Below, one piece after another: positions 5,516 through 7,081 of a stretch of DNA of 7,081 nt. The translations under genes and the position numbers were made by a program. Source of the DNA: Kitasatospora sp040298565 (GTDB lineage Bacteria; Actinomycetota; Actinomycetes; Streptomycetales; Streptomycetaceae). Location: contig NZ_JBEPAK010000313.1 of assembly GCF_040298565.1 (NCBI RefSeq), positions 1-7,081 of the forward strand, read 5' to 3'. Within the stretch, counting starts at the first letter, position 1; the number at the start of each line of letters is the position of its first letter. Below the pieces are notes generated by a model. It saw only the letters and a list, made by a program, of their open reading frames with translations. It searched no databases and was not told the origin of the DNA.

Positions 5516-6180
5516 GCGTCACCGCCGAGGCATGGGTGGACGACCCGTTCGCCGAGGCCGTGCGGGCCGGCCGGGGCCCGCTCTGGCTGCGGCGCGAGGA
5601 CGGCCGGCGGATCCCGCTCGACGTGGAGCGCTGGTGCGCGCCCCCCGCCGGGGCCGATCATGGGCTGCTGCTGCGCTGCACCCGGCTGGCCGCGCCGGTG
5701 GTGGACCTCGGGTGCGGGCCCGGCCGGCTCGTCGCGGCCCTGCTCGGCCTCGGCGTGCCGGCGCTGGGGGTCGACGTCACCGGCGCGGCGGTGGCGCGCA
5801 CCAGGAGCCTCGGCGGGCCGGCCCTGCGGCGGTCGGTCTTCGACCGCCTCCCGGCGGAGGGCCGCTGGGGCGGTGCGCTGCTCGCCGACGGCAACCTCGG
5901 CATCGGCGGCGACCCGGGGCTCCTGCTCGGCCGGAGCGCCGAGATCCTGGCCCCGGGTGGTGTGCTGCTGGTCGAGGTGGAGCCGGGGGAGGTCGACGAA
6001 CGGATCACCGTCCGGGTCGAGGGCGCGGACGGCCGGCTCGGGCCGGCGTTCGGCTGGGCCCGCTGCGGCGCGGCGGCCACCGTGCGTCGCGCCGACCGGG
6101 CCGGGCTGGTCGAGACCGAGCGGTGGTCCTCCCACGGCCGCCACTTCCTCGCGTTGCGGAAGGCGGTCGGTCGCCGCTGA
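5512..6180 (+). CDS. Class I SAM-dependent methyltransferase
   Basis: Predicted cytosolic methyltransferase of 222 aa, a usual length for a single Rossmann-fold enzyme. SAM motif I is VDLGCGPGRL (64-73). The acidic residue ending the second strand is D88 (LGVDVT), and a motif IV-like segment ADGNLGIGGDP lies at 125-135, followed by LAPGGVLLVEVEP (146-158). An N-terminal part rich in Trp and acidic residues (PLWLRREDGRRIPLDVERW) probably shapes the substrate pocket. The start is GTG at 5512, overlapping the preceding TGA by 4 bp. The frame is open further upstream inside the glycosyltransferase gene, but that part shows only shadow sequence. Being coupled to the glycosyltransferase, it probably methylates the same glycan, lipid carrier or donor; this is inferred. 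The stop codon lies in the loop of a small hairpin. Confidence 0.88.
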   Translation: MSVTAEAWVDDPFAEAVRAGRGPLWLRREDGRRIPLDVERWCAPPAGADHGLLLRCTRLAAPVVDLGCGPGRLVAALLGLGVPALGVDVTGAAVARTRSLGGPALRRSVFDRLPAEGRWGGALLADGNLGIGGDPGLLLGRSAEILAPGGVLLVEVEPGEVDERITVRVEGADGRLGPAFGWARCGAAATVRRADRAGLVETERWSSHGRHFLALRKAVGRR

Positions 6181-6187
6181 CGCGGCG
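6172..6187. terminator. Hairpin at methyltransferase stop codon (weak terminator candidate)
   Basis: CGCCGC at 6172-6177 pairs perfectly with GCGGCG at 6182-6187 around a TGAC loop that contains the stop codon. There is no T-run. It is the clearest hairpin near the end of the glycosyltransferase-methyltransferase transcript. The remaining gap to 6259, ahead of a converging gene, shows nothing else I can support. Confidence 0.3.
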
Positions 6188-6259
6188 GTGCCGGCGGACC
6201 GGGCCGCGGGAAGGCGCAGTTGGACAGGCCCACCAGGACGGCCCACACCCACGGCGCAC

Positions 6260-6886
6260 CTACTCCGGTACCTCCGCCTTCGCGCGGCTCACGGCCGGCC
6301 ACTGCGGGTGCTCGCGCTCGGCCCAGCGGCGGTCGACCAGTCCGGTCCGCATCCCGCGCCGGGCCTCCGGGTCCCGCAGGGCCATCCGGACGTGCCCGGC
6401 GGTCACCACCGCGATGGCCGCCGCGAGCCAGTCGTGGACGAAGGTCGCGCCGGTCCGCCAGGCCGCCGGCGCCAGGTGGGTGAGCCACATCAGCAGGCCG
6501 GTGCCGAGGATCGTCAGCATGGCGCCCAGCGTCCACTGGGCGTAGAGCTTCTGCCCGGCGTTGAACTTCCCCGCCGGGCGGTGCGACGCGCGCGCCCTGG
6601 TCGCCCGCAGCCACTGCCGGTCCACCGGGTGGAAGCGGCTCAGCCTCGCCACGTCCGCCCGCACCGCCCGGAAGGCCAGCCCGAGCAGCAGCGGCACCGG
6701 CAGCGCCAGGCCGCACCACACGTGCACGGTGACGACGAGCCGCCGCCGTCCGACCAGTTCGGCCAGCGGCGCGACGTACAGGCAGGCGGCGGTGGCCAGG
6801 CAGGTCAGGACCAGGGCGGCGGTGGCGCGGTGCACCCAGCGTTCGGCGCGGGTGAAGCGGAGCAGCCGGTCAGGCGGTCGGTGCAT
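6260..6886 (-). CDS. Cytochrome b/b561-type membrane subunit of a molybdo-oxidoreductase
   Basis: Integral-membrane di-heme cytochrome b candidate of 208 aa, expected to pass electrons between the quinone pool and the adjacent molybdoenzyme. Four helices are visible at about 15-38, 48-73, 112-136 and 148-170. His candidates for heme ligation are H19 (ERWVHR), H55 (VTVHVW), H151 (FVHDW) and H165 (TAGHVR). The loop GKFNAGQKLYA (106-116) is characteristic of formate-dehydrogenase-gamma/cytochrome b561-like subunits. I prefer the ATG at 6886, immediately before the MHRPPDRLLRFTRAERWVHR segment, giving a 17-bp overlap with the upstream stop. An ATG at 6928 is also in frame and would add 14 residues of no family character and a 59-bp overlap. 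Translational coupling to the oxidoreductase is likely. There is no Shine-Dalgarno of note. Confidence 0.85.
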   Translation of the reverse strand: MHRPPDRLLRFTRAERWVHRATAALVLTCLATAACLYVAPLAELVGRRRLVVTVHVWCGLALPVPLLLGLAFRAVRADVARLSRFHPVDRQWLRATRARASHRPAGKFNAGQKLYAQWTLGAMLTILGTGLLMWLTHLAPAAWRTGATFVHDWLAAAIAVVTAGHVRMALRDPEARRGMRTGLVDRRWAEREHPQWPAVSRAKAEVPE

Positions 6887-7081
6887 CGTCGCGTCCGTTC
6901 GAGCGGCCGACCCAGGCGTCGACGTCATAGCCGTTCTGCTCCCAGTAGCCCGGCTCCACCGAGCCGGTGACGGTGATCCCGGACAGCCACTTGGCCGACT
7001 TGTAGAAGTACATCGGTGCCACGTAGAGGCGCACCGGGCCGCCGTGGGCGTGCGGGATCGGGGCGTCCTGCAGCTTGAGCG
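6870..7081 (-). CDS. Molybdopterin-dependent oxidoreductase (sulfite oxidase/YedY type), C-terminal end
   Basis: Only the last 69 residues are in the window, reading leftwards from the edge to TGA at 6872-6870. They carry the family's C-terminal pattern: HAHGGPVRLYVAPMYFYKSAKWLSGI, then VTGSVEPGYWEQNGYDVDAWVG (written here in two parts around 12-33 and 37-58). The GGPVRL and YKSAKWL segments belong to the end of the molybdopterin-binding fold in sulfite-oxidase-like proteins, and the DEPGYWE-like tail is common in actinobacterial members. The Cys that coordinates molybdenum would lie outside the window. Overlap with the cytochrome b gene indicates a membrane-anchored complex. The substrate is unknown; an oxidoreductase acting on sulfoxide, sulfite or another oxyanion is possible. 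Confidence 0.88.
   Translation of the reverse strand, partial: LKLQDAPIPHAHGGPVRLYVAPMYFYKSAKWLSGITVTGSVEPGYWEQNGYDVDAWVGRSNGRDDAPTA

Noticed and set aside
4756..6252. Long minus-strand open frame opposite the glycosyltransferase and methyltransferase
   Set aside because: Antisense shadow common in very high-GC DNA; no family motifs, while the plus strand encodes two recognisable enzymes.

Overview
The window is very GC-rich and uses GTG starts, 4-bp GTGA gene overlaps and leaderless promoters. This points to an actinomycete of the Streptomyces/Kitasatospora type; the assignment is inferred from composition and gene style, not from a marker gene. There are eight genes, two of them cut by the window edges, and no RNA genes, insertion sequences or CRISPR arrays that I can see.

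Layout: (1) 1-712, minus: a short-chain dehydrogenase, truncated at the left edge, with a pair of 15-bp inverted repeats in its promoter region. (2) 869-1924, plus: an extended-SDR nucleotide-sugar epimerase/dehydratase with a Cys/His-rich insertion. (3) 3849-1955, minus: a two-component operon, an OmpR-class response regulator followed by a histidine kinase with almost no extracytoplasmic part. (4) 3850-4174: a 325-bp divergent regulatory region with an array of 23-bp tandem repeats. (5) 4175-6180, plus: a GT2 glycosyltransferase/DUF2064 fusion overlapping a class I SAM-dependent methyltransferase. (6) 6260-7081, minus: a four-helix membrane cytochrome b, preceded by the C-terminal end of a sulfite-oxidase-type molybdopterin oxidoreductase.

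The main result concerns regulation. A 19-bp motif, CTTACGGAnnnCnnACGnC, occurs three times, once upstream of each of the epimerase, the two-component operon and the glycosyltransferase operon. In each case a TAnnnT box with no recognisable -35 element lies 34-35 bp from the motif, and an ATG or GTG lies exactly 7 nt after the box. The motif contains two ACG half-sites 11 bp apart, as expected for a tandemly bound OmpR-class regulator. My reading is that the response regulator encoded here controls its own operon, the epimerase and the glycosyltransferase-methyltransferase operon as one small local regulon. That regulon probably makes or modifies a surface glycan or polyprenyl-linked sugar. 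The pathway chemistry is inferred and the product is unknown. The flanking dehydrogenase and molybdo-oxidoreductase genes lack the motif and appear to be outside the unit.
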